A stretch of 51,819 bases of DNA from Caldilineaceae bacterium (GTDB taxonomy: Bacteria; Chloroflexota; Anaerolineae; Caldilineales; Caldilineaceae): contig JAJEDI010000074.1 of assembly GCA_022821585.1 (NCBI GenBank), positions 1-51,819 on the forward strand. Reading direction: 5' to 3'. Below the pieces are notes generated by a model. That model was not told where the DNA came from. It did not search any database and saw only the letters and a program-made list of their open reading frames with translations. Made by a program: the position numbers and the translations under genes. Position 1 is the stretch's first letter, and each line of letters starts with the position of its first letter. Shown piece by piece: positions 16,933 through 25,982 of the stretch.

Positions 16933-17256
16933 TCAGAAAATGCCCAACTCGTCCTTTGCGTCTTCGGACATCATGTCGGGATTCCAGAAGGGGGTCCAGA
17001 CCAGGTGGACGTTGACTTCGTCGACGCTGGGGAAGGCGTTGTGGGCGGTGCGCTGGACATCGCTGATGATCTGCGGGCCGACTGGGCAGCCGGGGCTGGT
17101 CAGCGTCATCGTCACGTCGATGTTGTTCTCTTCGGTCACTTCAATATCGTAGACCAAGCCGAGGTCGACGATATTCATCATCAGTTCCGGATCCTTCACA
17201 TGTGTGCGGATCTCGGCTCTTACCTCATCGGGTGTAGGCAGTGCGTTATCGCTCAT
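16933..17256 (-). CDS. MIP18/SufT-like (DUF59) iron-sulfur assembly protein
   Basis: A 107-residue MIP18-family protein: the opening helix ends in the typical K-D-P-E-L segment (21-25), followed by NIVDLGLVYDIEV and the signature MTLTSPGCPVGPQI with C57. PaaD/SufT/MIP18 proteins help deliver Fe-S clusters to target enzymes. It is the last gene of the SUF operon, 13 bp after the Rieske gene, with a strong GAGGAGAA ribosome site. It lacks the long N-terminal extension of classic SufT, so sufT is used only as a comparison. Confidence 0.88.
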   Translation of the reverse strand: MSDNALPTPDEVRAEIRTHVKDPELMMNIVDLGLVYDIEVTEENNIDVTMTLTSPGCPVGPQIISDVQRTAHNAFPSVDEVNVHLVWTPFWNPDMMSEDAKDELGIF

Positions 17257-17269
17257 CGGTTAATTCTCC

Positions 17270-17587
17270 TCAGAAGGGCTTTTCCACGTAGATGTCGCCA
17301 CCTTCAACCTGGACCTCATAGGACGGGGTTGGCTCGAATGCGGGCATGCTCAAGGCATCGCCGGTGCGGATATCAAAGCGGGCACCGTGGCGGGGGCACT
17401 GGACCTGACCGCCGTCCAGAACTTCTCCTTCTACGAGCGGGCCGCCGTCATGGGTGCAGACATCCTCGATGGCGTAGAATTCGCCGTCCAGATTGAAGAC
17501 GGCTATGCGGATTCCGTCCAGTTCGACCAGGAGCCGCTCGCCGGGCGGGAGGTCTTCGGTCGCGGCAACTCTTTCAAAGTCTTCCAT
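17270..17587 (-). CDS. Rieske [2Fe-2S] ferredoxin (NirD/BphF type)
   Basis: A 105-residue soluble Rieske protein with both cluster-binding motifs: CTHDGGPL (C44, H46) and CPRHGARFD (C64, H67). The spacing is standard for small Rieske ferredoxins. It has no membrane anchor and lies in the SUF operon between sufU and the MIP18 gene. It may carry electrons needed in cluster assembly or be an early client; the sequence does not tell which. Confidence 0.92.
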   Translation of the reverse strand: MEDFERVAATEDLPPGERLLVELDGIRIAVFNLDGEFYAIEDVCTHDGGPLVEGEVLDGGQVQCPRHGARFDIRTGDALSMPAFEPTPSYEVQVEGGDIYVEKPF

Positions 17588-17613
17588 ATGCGGTGATTAC
17601 CTCAGGGCGTGAA

Positions 17614-17991
17614 CTATTCGGGCCATTCGGTCAGTCCGTACAGCCCTGCTTTGAGCGCCTGGAGGGGAAGCAAGGCGCATTTCAGGCGCACGGGCCCGAT
17701 CTCGATACCGAGCAGGTCGAGAACATCTTCCTTACCCCACTCCTTGAGTTCGGCCACCGGCATTCCGATGATCTCTTCCATCAACATCGACGCGCTGGCC
17801 TGGCTGATGGCACATCCCCGGCCCTCAAAGGCGGCATCCACCACGACGTCTTCCACGATCTTCAGTTGGACGGTCACCTCGTCGCCGCAGAAGGGATTGG
17901 TCTCGTGGCGGTGGACGTCGGCGTCTTCCAACTTGCCCTTGTGCCGGGGGTGCTTGTAATGGTCAATAATGGCTTCGCGGAACAGGTCCAT
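17614..17991 (-). CDS. sufU: Fe-S cluster assembly scaffold, SufU/NifU N-terminal family
   Basis: The 125-residue product has the three conserved cysteines and the aspartate of the family: NPFCGDEV (C35, D37), GRGCAISQASASML (C60) and VRLKCALLPLQALKAGL (C105). The residue before the third cysteine is Lys, as in SufU, not His as in IscU. The spacing between C60 and C105 is short, without the inserted segment of Bacillus SufU. In SUF systems it accepts sulfur from the desulfurase SufS. Here no sufS is adjacent and the gene just upstream encodes a rhodanese. A hairpin (18016-18048) lies before the gene. Confidence 0.92.
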   Translation of the reverse strand: MDLFREAIIDHYKHPRHKGKLEDADVHRHETNPFCGDEVTVQLKIVEDVVVDAAFEGRGCAISQASASMLMEEIIGMPVAELKEWGKEDVLDLLGIEIGPVRLKCALLPLQALKAGLYGLTEWPE

Positions 17992-18015
17992 GCGCTCAGG
18001 GATTTTACGTACGCG

Positions 18016-18048
18016 AAAGGCAAAGGGCGGTAATTGCCCCTTGCCTTT
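18016..18048 (-). promoter_or_regulatory. Intercistronic hairpin between rhodanese and sufU
   Basis: Arms AAAGGCAAAGGGC (18016-18028) and GCCCCTTGCCTTT (18036-18048) pair at 12 of 13 positions around a 7-base loop. It fills the 107-bp gap inside the SUF operon. No T-run follows on the minus strand, so RNA processing, stabilisation or partial termination is more likely than a full terminator. Confidence 0.5.
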
Positions 18049-18098
18049 CCCGAGTGGGCGACTTCAGATTTCGGAACGGATCAGAAGGCAAGCAGGCC

Positions 18099-18950
18099 TT
18101 ATTTTTCGATGGGCAGGCCGACTGCGTTGCCCCATTCAGTCCATGAACCGTCGTAGTTGCGGACGGTGTCGTAGCCGAGCAGATAGGACAGCACGAACCA
18201 AGTGTGGCTACTGCGCTCGCCGATGCGGCAGTAGGCTACGATGTTGTCGCTGCTGCTGAGCCCCTGCTCCTCTTCATAGATGGCGCGCAGGTCATCGGCG
18301 TTCTTAAAGGTACCGTCGTCGTTGGCTGCTCTTGCCCAGGGTACGTTGCGGGCGCCGGCGATGTGACCGCCGCGCAGCGAACCTTCCTGGGGATAGTCTG
18401 CCATGTGAAGCAGTTCACCGCTGTATTCAGCTGGGCTGCGCACGTCGACGAGTGGCAGGCCGGCCTGCTGGTGGGACAGTACCTCGTCGCGCATGGCGCG
18501 GATGGCAGCGTCGTTGCGCGCGGGCGCGCTGTAGGAAGCGGCGGGATAGGAGGACTTGTCGGTCGAGAGCTCCCGGCCTTCGTCGACCCACTTCTGGCGG
18601 CCGCCGTCCATCACTTTTGCGTTGGTGTGCCCGAACAGCTGGAATACCCAAAATGCGTAGGTTGCCCACCAGTTGCTCTTGTCGCCGTAGAAGACGATGG
18701 TCGTATCGTTTGAGACTCCGAGCTGCTCCATCAGCGTCTGAAACTGCTGCTGGCCCACATAGTCGCGCACGACGGCATCGTTCAGGTCTTCCTGCCAGTC
18801 GATCTTCTGTGCGCCGGGGATGTGGCCCGTATCATAAAGCAAGACGTCTTCGTTTGACTCGAGCAGGCGGATGCTGTCGTCGTTCAGATGAGCGGCGACC
18901 CACTCAGTGCTGACCAACACGTCTGGTTTGGCATAGCCTTTGTCTGGCAT
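18099..18950 (-). CDS. Thiosulfate sulfurtransferase (two-domain rhodanese)
   Basis: A 283-residue tandem rhodanese. The first domain (about 12-130) is the inactive half, containing [11 protein letters not shown] and no catalytic cysteine. The second (about 155-280) has [27 protein letters not shown] and the active-site loop with C241 in [13 protein letters not shown], the CRxGxRS form of thiosulfate sulfurtransferases. The ATG has GGAGGAG just upstream. It lies between sufD and sufU in the place where many SUF operons carry the cysteine desulfurase sufS. It may supply or handle sulfane sulfur for the cluster pathway; this is inferred from position. Confidence 0.92.
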   Translation of the reverse strand: MPDKGYAKPDVLVSTEWVAAHLNDDSIRLLESNEDVLLYDTGHIPGAQKIDWQEDLNDAVVRDYVGQQQFQTLMEQLGVSNDTTIVFYGDKSNWWATYAFWVFQLFGHTNAKVMDGGRQKWVDEGRELSTDKSSYPAASYSAPARNDAAIRAMRDEVLSHQQAGLPLVDVRSPAEYSGELLHMADYPQEGSLRGGHIAGARNVPWARAANDDGTFKNADDLRAIYEEEQGLSSSDNIVAYCRIGERSSHTWFVLSYLLGYDTVRNYDGSWTEWGNAVGLPIEK

Positions 18951-18979
18951 AGCACTCCTCCATAAAGGGATGTATGAGA

Positions 18980-20317
18980 TTACCTACTTATCTTGCGGCC
19001 GATTACTTTTTCCAACTTGTGCATGACGGCTTCTACAGGTACGCGATCGAGCACGCCTTGCAAGAATCCCTGAACTATCATCCGTTCTGCCTGCGGCCTG
19101 GTGAGGCCGCGTGCCATTAGATAGAAGACATACTCGTCCTCGACCTGAGCGGCTGTGGCCGCGTGGGTACAGCGTACGTCGTCGGCCTCGATTTCCAGTC
19201 CAGGGATGCTGTCGGCACGGGCGGATCTGTCCAGGATCAGGTTGCCATTGCGCTGGAATGCGTCGGTCTTCTGTGCGCCCGGCAGCACTTTGATTATACC
19301 CATATATACGCTGCGGGCACGATGTTTGAGGGCGCCGTTGAAGAGCAGGTCGCTGAAGCAGTTGGCTACACGGTGCAACTGCAATGTCTGGTGGTCGATA
19401 TGCTGACGCCGAGTTGGGAAGTAGAGTCCGAGCAACTCACCGTGTCCACCTTCTCCCCGCAGATCCAGGTCGAGGAAGGCCTTGGTCAAGCGGCTACCCC
19501 AGCTTACCTGGATCCAGCGCAGGTCAGAGTCCTTGCCCATCACCGCCCGTCCGTTGAGGAAGTTCCAGGCCGTATGCTTGAAGTCCTGCAGATTCATGTA
19601 ACGGACCTGTGCATTGTCCTTGAGGATGAGCTCCACAACTGTGGCCTGAAGGGAGTTTTCGGCGCCCATGAAATCATCGACCAGGGTCACTTCGGCTCCT
19701 TCCTCGGCCACGAGAAGGGTATGGTGATAGCCGCCGACGCGGTCGCCCTGGTCGAGGATCGCCTGAAGGGGGAGTTCGACCCTGGTGTTGCGCGGAACGT
19801 AGATGAGGGACCCGGTGTCCCACAGTGCCGCGTGCAGGGCAGTGAATTTGTTTGCATCGGGCGTCACGGCTTCAGTCATGAAGTACTGTTGCACGAGTTC
19901 GGGATGCTCATGTACTGCAGTCTGCAGGTCGGTAAATATTACGCCCAGATCGTTCAGATCTTCGTTTTCCTCGTTGAAGAGGACACCGCCGTCGCGATAG
20001 ATCAGACTGGCTGAAGATTCCATCTCGTCAAGCGCATCGAGGAGTTCTGGATCCAGCTCATAGCGTCCGACGGTTCTGCCAGGGATGGCGAAGGGTGTGA
20101 AGTTTTCCAATTTGAAGCCGGTCAGGCGGGTCCGGCGCCAGGCTTCGTCGGTAGGCTCGGGCCAGGGCAAGCTATCGAATGTCTGCCATGCGCGCAAGCG
20201 GAAGTCCAACATCCAGGTTGGTTCGTTTTTTGCAGCCGACGCCTGCCGCACGGTTTCCTCCGAGAAGCCGGCGGTTGCCTCGACTATTTCTTTAGGTTCC
20301 TCTATAAGTAAAGTCAC
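18980..20317 (-). CDS. sufD: Fe-S cluster assembly protein SufD
   Basis: SufD pairs with SufB on the SufC ATPase to build Fe-S clusters. The 445-residue product has an N-terminal helical region ([31 protein letters not shown]) and a beta-helix core (VEDEGAEV-like [74 protein letters not shown]). The terminal [27 protein letters not shown] is the SufB/D signature. The H in [11 protein letters not shown] is also family-typical. Start is GTG with GAGG upstream. It follows sufB by 121 bp. Confidence 0.95.
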   Translation of the reverse strand: MTLLIEEPKEIVEATAGFSEETVRQASAAKNEPTWMLDFRLRAWQTFDSLPWPEPTDEAWRRTRLTGFKLENFTPFAIPGRTVGRYELDPELLDALDEMESSASLIYRDGGVLFNEENEDLNDLGVIFTDLQTAVHEHPELVQQYFMTEAVTPDANKFTALHAALWDTGSLIYVPRNTRVELPLQAILDQGDRVGGYHHTLLVAEEGAEVTLVDDFMGAENSLQATVVELILKDNAQVRYMNLQDFKHTAWNFLNGRAVMGKDSDLRWIQVSWGSRLTKAFLDLDLRGEGGHGELLGLYFPTRRQHIDHQTLQLHRVANCFSDLLFNGALKHRARSVYMGIIKVLPGAQKTDAFQRNGNLILDRSARADSIPGLEIEADDVRCTHAATAAQVEDEYVFYLMARGLTRPQAERMIVQGFLQGVLDRVPVEAVMHKLEKVIGRKISR

Positions 20318-20438
20318 TATCAGTTGCCTCGTTACGGGAATACGGGAGACGGTTCGTCTTTGAGAGTCTCCCTGTGCGCAAGGCGCATTTCGAGTCGCCT
20401 ATTGCCCATCGAGTGGACGGGAATTCCAGGCGGGCGCG

Positions 20439-21854
20439 TTATCCAATACTGCCCTCCATCTGCAATTGGATAAGGCGGTTCATTTCGACCGCGTATTCCA
20501 TGGGCAGCTCTTTGACAAGGGGCTCGATGAAGCCGCCAACTATCATGGCGGCGGCCTCGTCTTCGTCGATGCCGCGGCTCATCAGATAGAAGAGCTGTTC
20601 TTCGCCTATTTTGCTGACCGATGCTTCGTGGCCGATGCTGACATCGTCCTCGTCGATTTCGATGTAGGGGTAGGTGTCGGAGCGGCTGTCTGCATCCAGC
20701 AGCAGAGCATCGCAGACGACATTACTGCGGCTGCGATGGGCGCCTTTGGCCACCTTCAACAGGCCACGGTAACTGGCGCGGCCGCCGTCCTTGCTGATCG
20801 ACTTTGAGACGATTTTGGAGCTGGTATTGGGGGCGGCATGGACCACTTTACCGCCGGCGTCCTGGTGCTGGCCGTTGCCGGCGAAGGCGATTGACAGGAT
20901 TTCGCCGTGCGCCTTGGACCCCATCATGTAGACGGCAGGGTACTTCATCGTCACCTTGCTGCCGAGGTTACCATCGATCCACTCCATGGTGGCATCTTCG
21001 TAGGCCAGCGCACGCTTGGTAACCAAGTTGTAAACGTCGGTACTCCAATTCTGGATAGTTGTATAGCGACAGCGTCCGCCCCTCTTGACAATGATTTCCA
21101 CGACGGCGCTGTGAAGGCTGTTGCTCGAATAGATAGGCGCGGTGCAGCCTTCGACGTAGTGGACGCTGGCTCCCTCTTCAACGACGATTAGCGTGCGTTC
21201 AAATTGTCCCATGTTCTCGGCGTTGATACGGAAGTAGGCTTGCAAGGGGATGTCGACGTGAACACCTGCCGGGACATAGACGAAGCTGCCGCCGCTCCAA
21301 ACGGCACTATTCAGCGCAGCAAACTTGTTGTCGGCGGCTGGGATGACCGTGGCAAAGTACTCCTTGACAATATCCTCATGCTCGCGAAGTCCGCTGTCCA
21401 TATCGAGGAAGACGACGCCGAGTTTTTCCCACTCGTCCTTCAGGCTGTGGTAGACGACTTCGGACTCGTATTGCGCGCCGACACCTGCGAGGAATCTGCG
21501 TTCTGCTTCCGGGATGCCAAGCCGGTCGAAGGTACGTTTGATGTCCTCCGGCACATCATCCCAGCTCTTTCCCTGCTTCTCGGCGGGACGCAGATAGTAG
21601 TAGATGTCATCGAAGTCGATACCGCTGAGGTCGGCTCCCCATGTCGGCATCATCTTGGCGAAAAAGATGTCGAGAGCGTCGTGCCGGAACTTGCGCATCC
21701 ATTCCGGTTCGTTTTTGATGTCGGCGATCTGGTCGACCACCTGGTGTGTCAGGCCTTTATTGGACTTAAAAACAGCGTTTTCTTCGTCGCGGAAGCCGTA
21801 ACGGTACTCTTCTTTGACGCCTTCTAGGTGCTGTAGATCTGTATTTGCTGCCAC
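20439..21854 (-). CDS. sufB: Fe-S cluster assembly protein SufB
   Basis: The 471-residue product is a near-canonical Suf[19 protein letters not shown] near the N terminus, the central beta-helix with [42 protein letters not shown], and the C-terminal [64 protein letters not shown]. It carries the catalytic-site residues expected in the SufBD heterodimer. It starts with GTG after a strong GGAGGG ribosome site. It is in an operon with sufC upstream and sufD downstream. Confidence 0.97.
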   Translation of the reverse strand: MAANTDLQHLEGVKEEYRYGFRDEENAVFKSNKGLTHQVVDQIADIKNEPEWMRKFRHDALDIFFAKMMPTWGADLSGIDFDDIYYYLRPAEKQGKSWDDVPEDIKRTFDRLGIPEAERRFLAGVGAQYESEVVYHSLKDEWEKLGVVFLDMDSGLREHEDIVKEYFATVIPAADNKFAALNSAVWSGGSFVYVPAGVHVDIPLQAYFRINAENMGQFERTLIVVEEGASVHYVEGCTAPIYSSNSLHSAVVEIIVKRGGRCRYTTIQNWSTDVYNLVTKRALAYEDATMEWIDGNLGSKVTMKYPAVYMMGSKAHGEILSIAFAGNGQHQDAGGKVVHAAPNTSSKIVSKSISKDGGRASYRGLLKVAKGAHRSRSNVVCDALLLDADSRSDTYPYIEIDEDDVSIGHEASVSKIGEEQLFYLMSRGIDEDEAAAMIVGGFIEPLVKELPMEYAVEMNRLIQLQMEGSIG

Positions 21855-21941
21855 TTTGACCCTCCTCTAACAGGACTGGTAAGGACCGGCTGAGCGTATA
21901 CGGTTGCCTTCTTGTCCTTGTCCTCAGTTGTCAGCTACTTA

Positions 21942-21958
21942 GCCGGGCAAGTCCCGGC
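21942..21958 (-). other. Small hairpin in the sufC-sufB gap
   Basis: GCCGGG (21942-21947) and CCCGGC (21953-21958) form a perfect 6-bp stem with a 5-base loop in the 139-bp gap between sufC and sufB. No T-tract follows. It may tune relative expression or be incidental. Confidence 0.25.
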
Positions 21959-21993
21959 ACTTTCTTGCCTGCCTGTTGTGAAGACTGCGACTT

Positions 21994-22803
21994 TCAAGCG
22001 GTTACGGCTCCGGCTACCAACTCCTCCTCGACCCACTTGTAGCCCCTCTCTTCCAGAGTCAGCGCCAACTCGGGGCCGCCGGTCTTAACGATGCGCCCGC
22101 CGAAGAAGATACTCACGTAATCGGGTTTAACGAAGTTCAAAATGCGCTGATAGTGGGTGATGAGCAGGAATCCCCGGTCTTCCGTGGCCAGTTTGTTGAT
22201 GCCGTCGGAGACGACCTGCAGGGCGTCGATGTCGAGGCCGGAGTCGGACTCATCGAGGATCGCGAATTTCGGTTCAAGCATTGCCATCTGAAGGACTTCA
22301 GTGCGCTTTTTCTCGCCGCCGGAGAATCCTTCGTTGAGGTAGCGGCGGGCGAAGCTGGAATCGACGTTGAATTCTTTCATCTTCGCATTCAATTCGCGGC
22401 GAAACTCGCGCATGGGCATGAGGTTGCTGCCGATGACACCGTTTGCGTTGCTCTCCGCCTCTTTATTGGTGAAGCCGCGCACGTTGGAAACAGCCGTACG
22501 CAGGAAATTGGCGACGCTGACACCAGGAATCGAGACAGGGTATTGGAAAGCGAGGAAGATTCCGGACCTGGCGCGCTCATCGGCCTCCATGTCAAGAATG
22601 CTCTCGCCGTCGACGAGAATATCGCCCTGGGTTACTTCGTAATGGGGGTGGCCTGCGACAACGTAGGAAAGTGTCGATTTTCCGGAACCGTTCGGTCCCA
22701 TCATTGCATGGATTTCCCCGCTGTGCAGGGTGAGGTCCACACCTTTGAGTATTTCCGTATCTCCTACGGCGACGTGCAGGTTCTGAATTGTAAGCGTACT
22801 CAT
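21994..22803 (-). CDS. sufC: Fe-S cluster assembly ATPase SufC
   Basis: An ABC-type ATPase of 269 residues that powers the SufBCD scaffold. It has Walker [13 protein letters not shown] (about 35-46), the Q-loop region [17 protein letters not shown], signature [27 protein letters not shown] with Walker B, D-loop SGLDIDAL and switch histidine [10 protein letters not shown]. The FSGGEKKR wording is diagnostic of SufC. It is the first structural gene after the regulator sufR, separated by 79 bp. Confidence 0.98.
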   Translation of the reverse strand: MSTLTIQNLHVAVGDTEILKGVDLTLHSGEIHAMMGPNGSGKSTLSYVVAGHPHYEVTQGDILVDGESILDMEADERARSGIFLAFQYPVSIPGVSVANFLRTAVSNVRGFTNKEAESNANGVIGSNLMPMREFRRELNAKMKEFNVDSSFARRYLNEGFSGGEKKRTEVLQMAMLEPKFAILDESDSGLDIDALQVVSDGINKLATEDRGFLLITHYQRILNFVKPDYVSIFFGGRIVKTGGPELALTLEERGYKWVEEELVAGAVTA

Positions 22804-22882
22804 AACTTTCGTGACTCCTCAATTTGACGGCCATGTTCGGCCGTGGTCAACACGAATGAATGCCTCTTAAGAAAAGAAGGAT

Positions 22883-23542
22883 TCAGGACTCTAATTCGAG
22901 TTCCGCGGTGCTACTCGGCGAGATGACAAATGAACAGCTGCCATGCCCGTCCATGATACAGTCATCCAGAGAGACATCTGCGCCCAAGGCCTGCTGCATC
23001 ATCAACTGATCCATATCGCAGATCTCGCGGTGTGCAATTGCAAGGTCGTGGTAGGGGCAGTTATACATTTTCAGCGCTATGGCGTTGCCTCCGACCGTGG
23101 ATACGTCAGTGAGAACTCCTTGCCGACCCAGCGCCCCCGCCATTTCTTCAACTCGCTGTTGCAGTTCGGCGGCAGTTACACTTTCGGCGTACCTTTCAGC
23201 AAGCCTGGCGCCTACCCGCTTCAAAAGGCTTCCCATCTGTTCTGCGCCCACCATACCGTACATTTCCTGGAGCATAGTGAGAGCGAGCACATCACATCGA
23301 CATGCAAACAGTTCTCGGGCCGCGTCGGTAGCCACGTAGATGTAATGCGGACGCCCCACTCCGGAGCGCTCCTCACGCCTGTCCAGGTATCCACTGGCTT
23401 GCAGGGCGCTGAGATGCTGACGAACGGCTGTTGTTGTTACGCCCAACAGGATTTCAAAATCCTTGATCGTGGCAGACGGGTTGCGTTGCAGATACTCAAG
23501 GATCTGCCAGGCGGGCGAGTTCTGGTCGGGACCGATAGACAT
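22883..23542 (-). CDS. sufR: SufR-type iron-sulfur transcriptional regulator
   Basis: A 219-residue winged-helix regulator of the SufR group. The N terminus is a DeoR/ArsR-like DNA-binding domain (TIKDFEILLGVTTTAVRQHLSALQASGYLDRREERSGVGRPHYIYV). The C-terminal half ends in a cysteine cluster C162, C175, C195 and C203, beginning NCPYHDLAIAHREIC, that binds a [4Fe-4S] cluster in known SufR proteins. Cluster-loaded SufR represses the suf operon. It heads the operon and is preceded by a 42-bp dyad that overlaps its own promoter, consistent with autoregulation. Confidence 0.93.
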   Translation of the reverse strand: MSIGPDQNSPAWQILEYLQRNPSATIKDFEILLGVTTTAVRQHLSALQASGYLDRREERSGVGRPHYIYVATDAARELFACRCDVLALTMLQEMYGMVGAEQMGSLLKRVGARLAERYAESVTAAELQQRVEEMAGALGRQGVLTDVSTVGGNAIALKMYNCPYHDLAIAHREICDMDQLMMQQALGADVSLDDCIMDGHGSCSFVISPSSTAELELES

Positions 23543-23623
23543 TGGAGTTTCCCCTGCTGTTCAGGGCCGGATGCGGCACAGAGCACACATCAGAGGTCAG
23601 GCCAATTTCAGCGAATTTTCCCT

Positions 23624-23652
23624 ACTGTAGCACAAAAAAGACATTTTGTCAA
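23624..23652 (-). promoter_or_regulatory. Promoter of the sufR-suf operon
   Basis: On the minus strand TTGACA (23652-23647) is followed after exactly 17 bases by TACAGT (23629-23624). The -35 is a perfect consensus and the -10 has five of six consensus bases if T-A-n-n-n-T is taken as core. Transcription would begin near 23617, about 75 bases upstream of sufR. Confidence 0.7.
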
Positions 23653-23685
23653 TTTACACAGTTTATATTGTGAAAATTGACAAAA
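23644..23685. promoter_or_regulatory. Large dyad, probable SufR operator
   Basis: TTTTGTCAATTT (23644-23655) is the exact reverse complement of AAATTGACAAAA (23674-23685), giving 12-bp perfect arms, and inside them ACACA and TGTG continue the symmetry. The left arm contains the -35 of the sufR promoter on the minus strand. A dimeric regulator bound here would block transcription. SufR is the natural candidate because its gene is the first one downstream; binding has not been shown. Confidence 0.75.
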
Positions 23686-23824
23686 CCCATAGCATGACTT
23701 TGTGTTTATACCATCTGCGTTTGGTCCAGTCCAAAATTGGAGCCCTCTGATCGACGCTGTTTTCGGAAGTGCGTCAACGTTCCGGGGAAGGGCATTCCCG
23801 CTCATCTCCTGCACAGGGCGACTT

Positions 23825-23854
23825 TTGGAGGATCGTCCGTCATCCCTATATAAT
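23825..23854 (+). promoter_or_regulatory. Candidate promoter for yceD-rpmF-fabD
   Basis: TTGGAG (23825-23830) and a perfect TATAAT (23849-23854) are 18 bases apart, about 155 bases upstream of the yceD ATG. The -10 is strong and the -35 weak. Confidence 0.5.
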
Positions 23855-24007
23855 CGCAATTTGTGCGGTCGCCACGCAATGCGGGGATTGCCGCCCGGCC
23901 TGCTGCTGGAAGACATATTGCACTGGGTACAGAGCACAGGCAGCGCGCCGGGAACAGGACGGTGCTGCCCTGGCGGTCTTGCAGGAGCAGGGCAGGAGGG
24001 ACGGTAG

Positions 24008-24610
24008 ATGGAGTTCAATGTTGCACAATTGATGAAGGAGGCGACCGGCGCACGAAGGGAGTTTGATCTCGACGATGATATCACGAACCTCGATGGCGGT
24101 CTGAGACCCCTAAGCCATCTGACGGGAAAGCTGGAGTTGCTGCGCATCCACAGCGGGGTACTGGCGAATGGTGCCTTTCGCGTTGCGCTGGCATTGGATT
24201 GCGGACGCTGCCTTGAACCGGTTTCGATTGCCGTGACCGTCGAGTTCTCCGAGAGCTTTCGCCCGCTTACCGACATTCAGACAGGGCGTTTTCTGTCGCC
24301 TGAGGAGTTTGAGGGACAGGCGGAGGACTTGACCGACGAGGCCCTTCTTATTGATGCGCAGCACATACTCGACATTTCGGAGGTTGTGCGACAGAACATC
24401 TGGCTGGCTATTCCGATTGTAGCCGCCTGCGAGTACATTGACCCGGAAAACGGCGCTGCCGATCCGGATGCTTGTCCGAAATTCCAGGAATTGCTATCTG
24501 AGTCTGCTCTTGCCGATCCGTCCGGCAAGCAGGCAACTTCCGGAGCCGAAGGGATCGACCCGCGATGGGAGGCCCTGCTGGCACTGCAAGATGACCCTCG
24601 CGGTGAATAG
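24008..24610 (+). CDS. yceD: YceD/DUF177 family protein
   Basis: A 200-residue DUF177 protein. The characteristic features are the segment ALALDCGRCLEPVSIAVTVEFSESF, with the C-x-R-C-L pair, and the helix QNIWLAIPIVAACEYID leading into the usual C-x-x-L/C-x-C-x-x region. YceD proteins are encoded next to rpmF in most bacteria and have been linked to 23S rRNA and ribosome maturation. The ATG has AGGAGGG nine bases upstream. It is followed after 16 bp by rpmF. The C-terminal 35 residues are variable. Confidence 0.9.
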   Translation: MEFNVAQLMKEATGARREFDLDDDITNLDGGLRPLSHLTGKLELLRIHSGVLANGAFRVALALDCGRCLEPVSIAVTVEFSESFRPLTDIQTGRFLSPEEFEGQAEDLTDEALLIDAQHILDISEVVRQNIWLAIPIVAACEYIDPENGAADPDACPKFQELLSESALADPSGKQATSGAEGIDPRWEALLALQDDPRGE

Positions 24611-24626
24611 ATGAGGAGAACAGAAA

Positions 24627-24821
24627 ATGGGACCGCTACCGAAACGAAAGATCAGTAAGGGCCGGCGCAACCGGCGGCGTGCGCACCATGCGCTCGGCAC
24701 TCCGAGACTGGTAACATGCGCGCAGTGCAATGAAAAGACGCTGCCGCACCGGGTCTGCCCGCACTGCGGGACATATATGGGCCGGATGCAGATTCTGAAC
24801 ATGGACGAAGAAGAAGCCTGA
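24627..24821 (+). CDS. rpmF: 50S ribosomal protein L32
   Basis: A 64-residue L32 with the basic N terminus (GPLPKRKISKGRRNRRRAHHAL) and a zinc ribbon of C31, C34, C44 and C47, the Zn-containing form. It lies in the conserved order yceD-rpmF followed by fatty-acid synthesis genes. The acidic tail MDEEEA is slightly unusual. Identification is certain. Confidence 0.98.
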   Translation: MGPLPKRKISKGRRNRRRAHHALGTPRLVTCAQCNEKTLPHRVCPHCGTYMGRMQILNMDEEEA

Positions 24822-24826
24822 ATCAG

Positions 24827-25804
24827 ATGAGCCTGGCGCTTTCGTACGGTGATGAAACCAGTCCACTGATTTTCTTGTTCCCCGGGCAGGGCAGTCAGCA
24901 CGCGGGCATGGGAAAGGAGCTGGCCGAGGCTTACGCGTCTGCGCGCGCGGTCTTTTCAGAGGCGGACGACGTTCTGGGTGCAGCGATCAGCAGGATCTGC
25001 TTCGAAGGACCTGAGGATGTTCTGACGGATACCGTCAACGCGCAGCCAGCCTTGTTTGCATCAAGTTTGGCGGCGCTGTGCGCCCTACAGGAGGAGATAG
25101 GATGCCTACCGCGACCTGCCTACTTCGCCGGTCATTCGATGGGCGAGTACACCGCTGCTGCTGCGGCCGGTTGCATTGGTTTCGCCGACGGGTTGCGGCT
25201 TGTGCGTGAGCGGGGCCGCCTAATGAAGGAGGCTGGTGCAAGACAGCCGGGGCGCATGGTGGCTGTGATCGGTTTGGCGGAAAGCGTGGTGGGCCAGATT
25301 TGCGCTGAGGCGGCTGCGGCGAATGATGGCGTTGCCCAGATCGCAAACGACAATTGTCCGGGCCAGATCGTGATATCCGGGGACGAGAACAGTATTGCGA
25401 CGGCTATGTCCGAGTTGGAAAAGGCCGGGGCACGGAGAGTGGTACCGCTGGCGGTCAGTATTGCTGCACACTGCCCGCTGATGGTGCCGGCTGCCTCGCA
25501 ACTGAAGGCTCGGATCGAAGCGGTTGAGGTCAAGGAGCCGACGGCGCCGGTAATAGGCAATACCAGCGGGCTCCCACTTGACAGCGCCGCAGCGATTTGT
25601 GAAGAGTTGAATGCGCAGCTGACCGGCAGCGTCAGGTGGACTGATTCGATGAAGCACGCCGTTGACGCAGGAGTCGAGACAGCTGTGGAGATCGGGCCCG
25701 GCTCGGTGCTGACCGGACTGATGAAGCGAATTCAACGCAAGGGGAAGAGGGTCAATATATCGAATGCCGCGGAAGTTCGGGGTTTTGCCGGGCAGTTCGG
25801 TTGA
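24827..25804 (+). CDS. fabD: Malonyl-CoA:ACP transacylase
   Basis: FabD moves malonyl groups from CoA to acyl carrier protein for fatty-acid synthesis. The 325-residue product shows the oxyanion segment FPGQGSQHAGMG, the nucleophile elbow GHSMGEYTAAAAAG with S104, the arginine in RERGRLMKEA, and the catalytic-histidine segment SIAAHCPLM. The start is 5 bp after rpmF, so the two are co-transcribed. Neither fabH nor acpP is nearby, but fabG follows after 178 bp. Confidence 0.96.
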   Translation: MSLALSYGDETSPLIFLFPGQGSQHAGMGKELAEAYASARAVFSEADDVLGAAISRICFEGPEDVLTDTVNAQPALFASSLAALCALQEEIGCLPRPAYFAGHSMGEYTAAAAAGCIGFADGLRLVRERGRLMKEAGARQPGRMVAVIGLAESVVGQICAEAAAANDGVAQIANDNCPGQIVISGDENSIATAMSELEKAGARRVVPLAVSIAAHCPLMVPAASQLKARIEAVEVKEPTAPVIGNTSGLPLDSAAAICEELNAQLTGSVRWTDSMKHAVDAGVETAVEIGPGSVLTGLMKRIQRKGKRVNISNAAEVRGFAGQFG

Positions 25805-25982
25805 GAATCCGTGCCCGGCCCAGTTCGGCAGTGCGACTGGCCGCTGGTTGCCCTTGAGCGTCCGACTGCAGCGACGACTCCAGCCCGTTCATTTCTGCGC
25901 ATTCAGAGTTCGTTTTGCTGTTCCTCTTTTCAGCCTACTGTAGTAGAATAGCGGCACGTTCGACACCGCACCAAGGAAATCC

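Noticed and set aside
23677..23705. TTGACA on the plus strand as a divergent promoter toward yceD
   Set aside because: No -10-like hexamer at 15-19 bases; the better yceD candidate is at 23825-23854.
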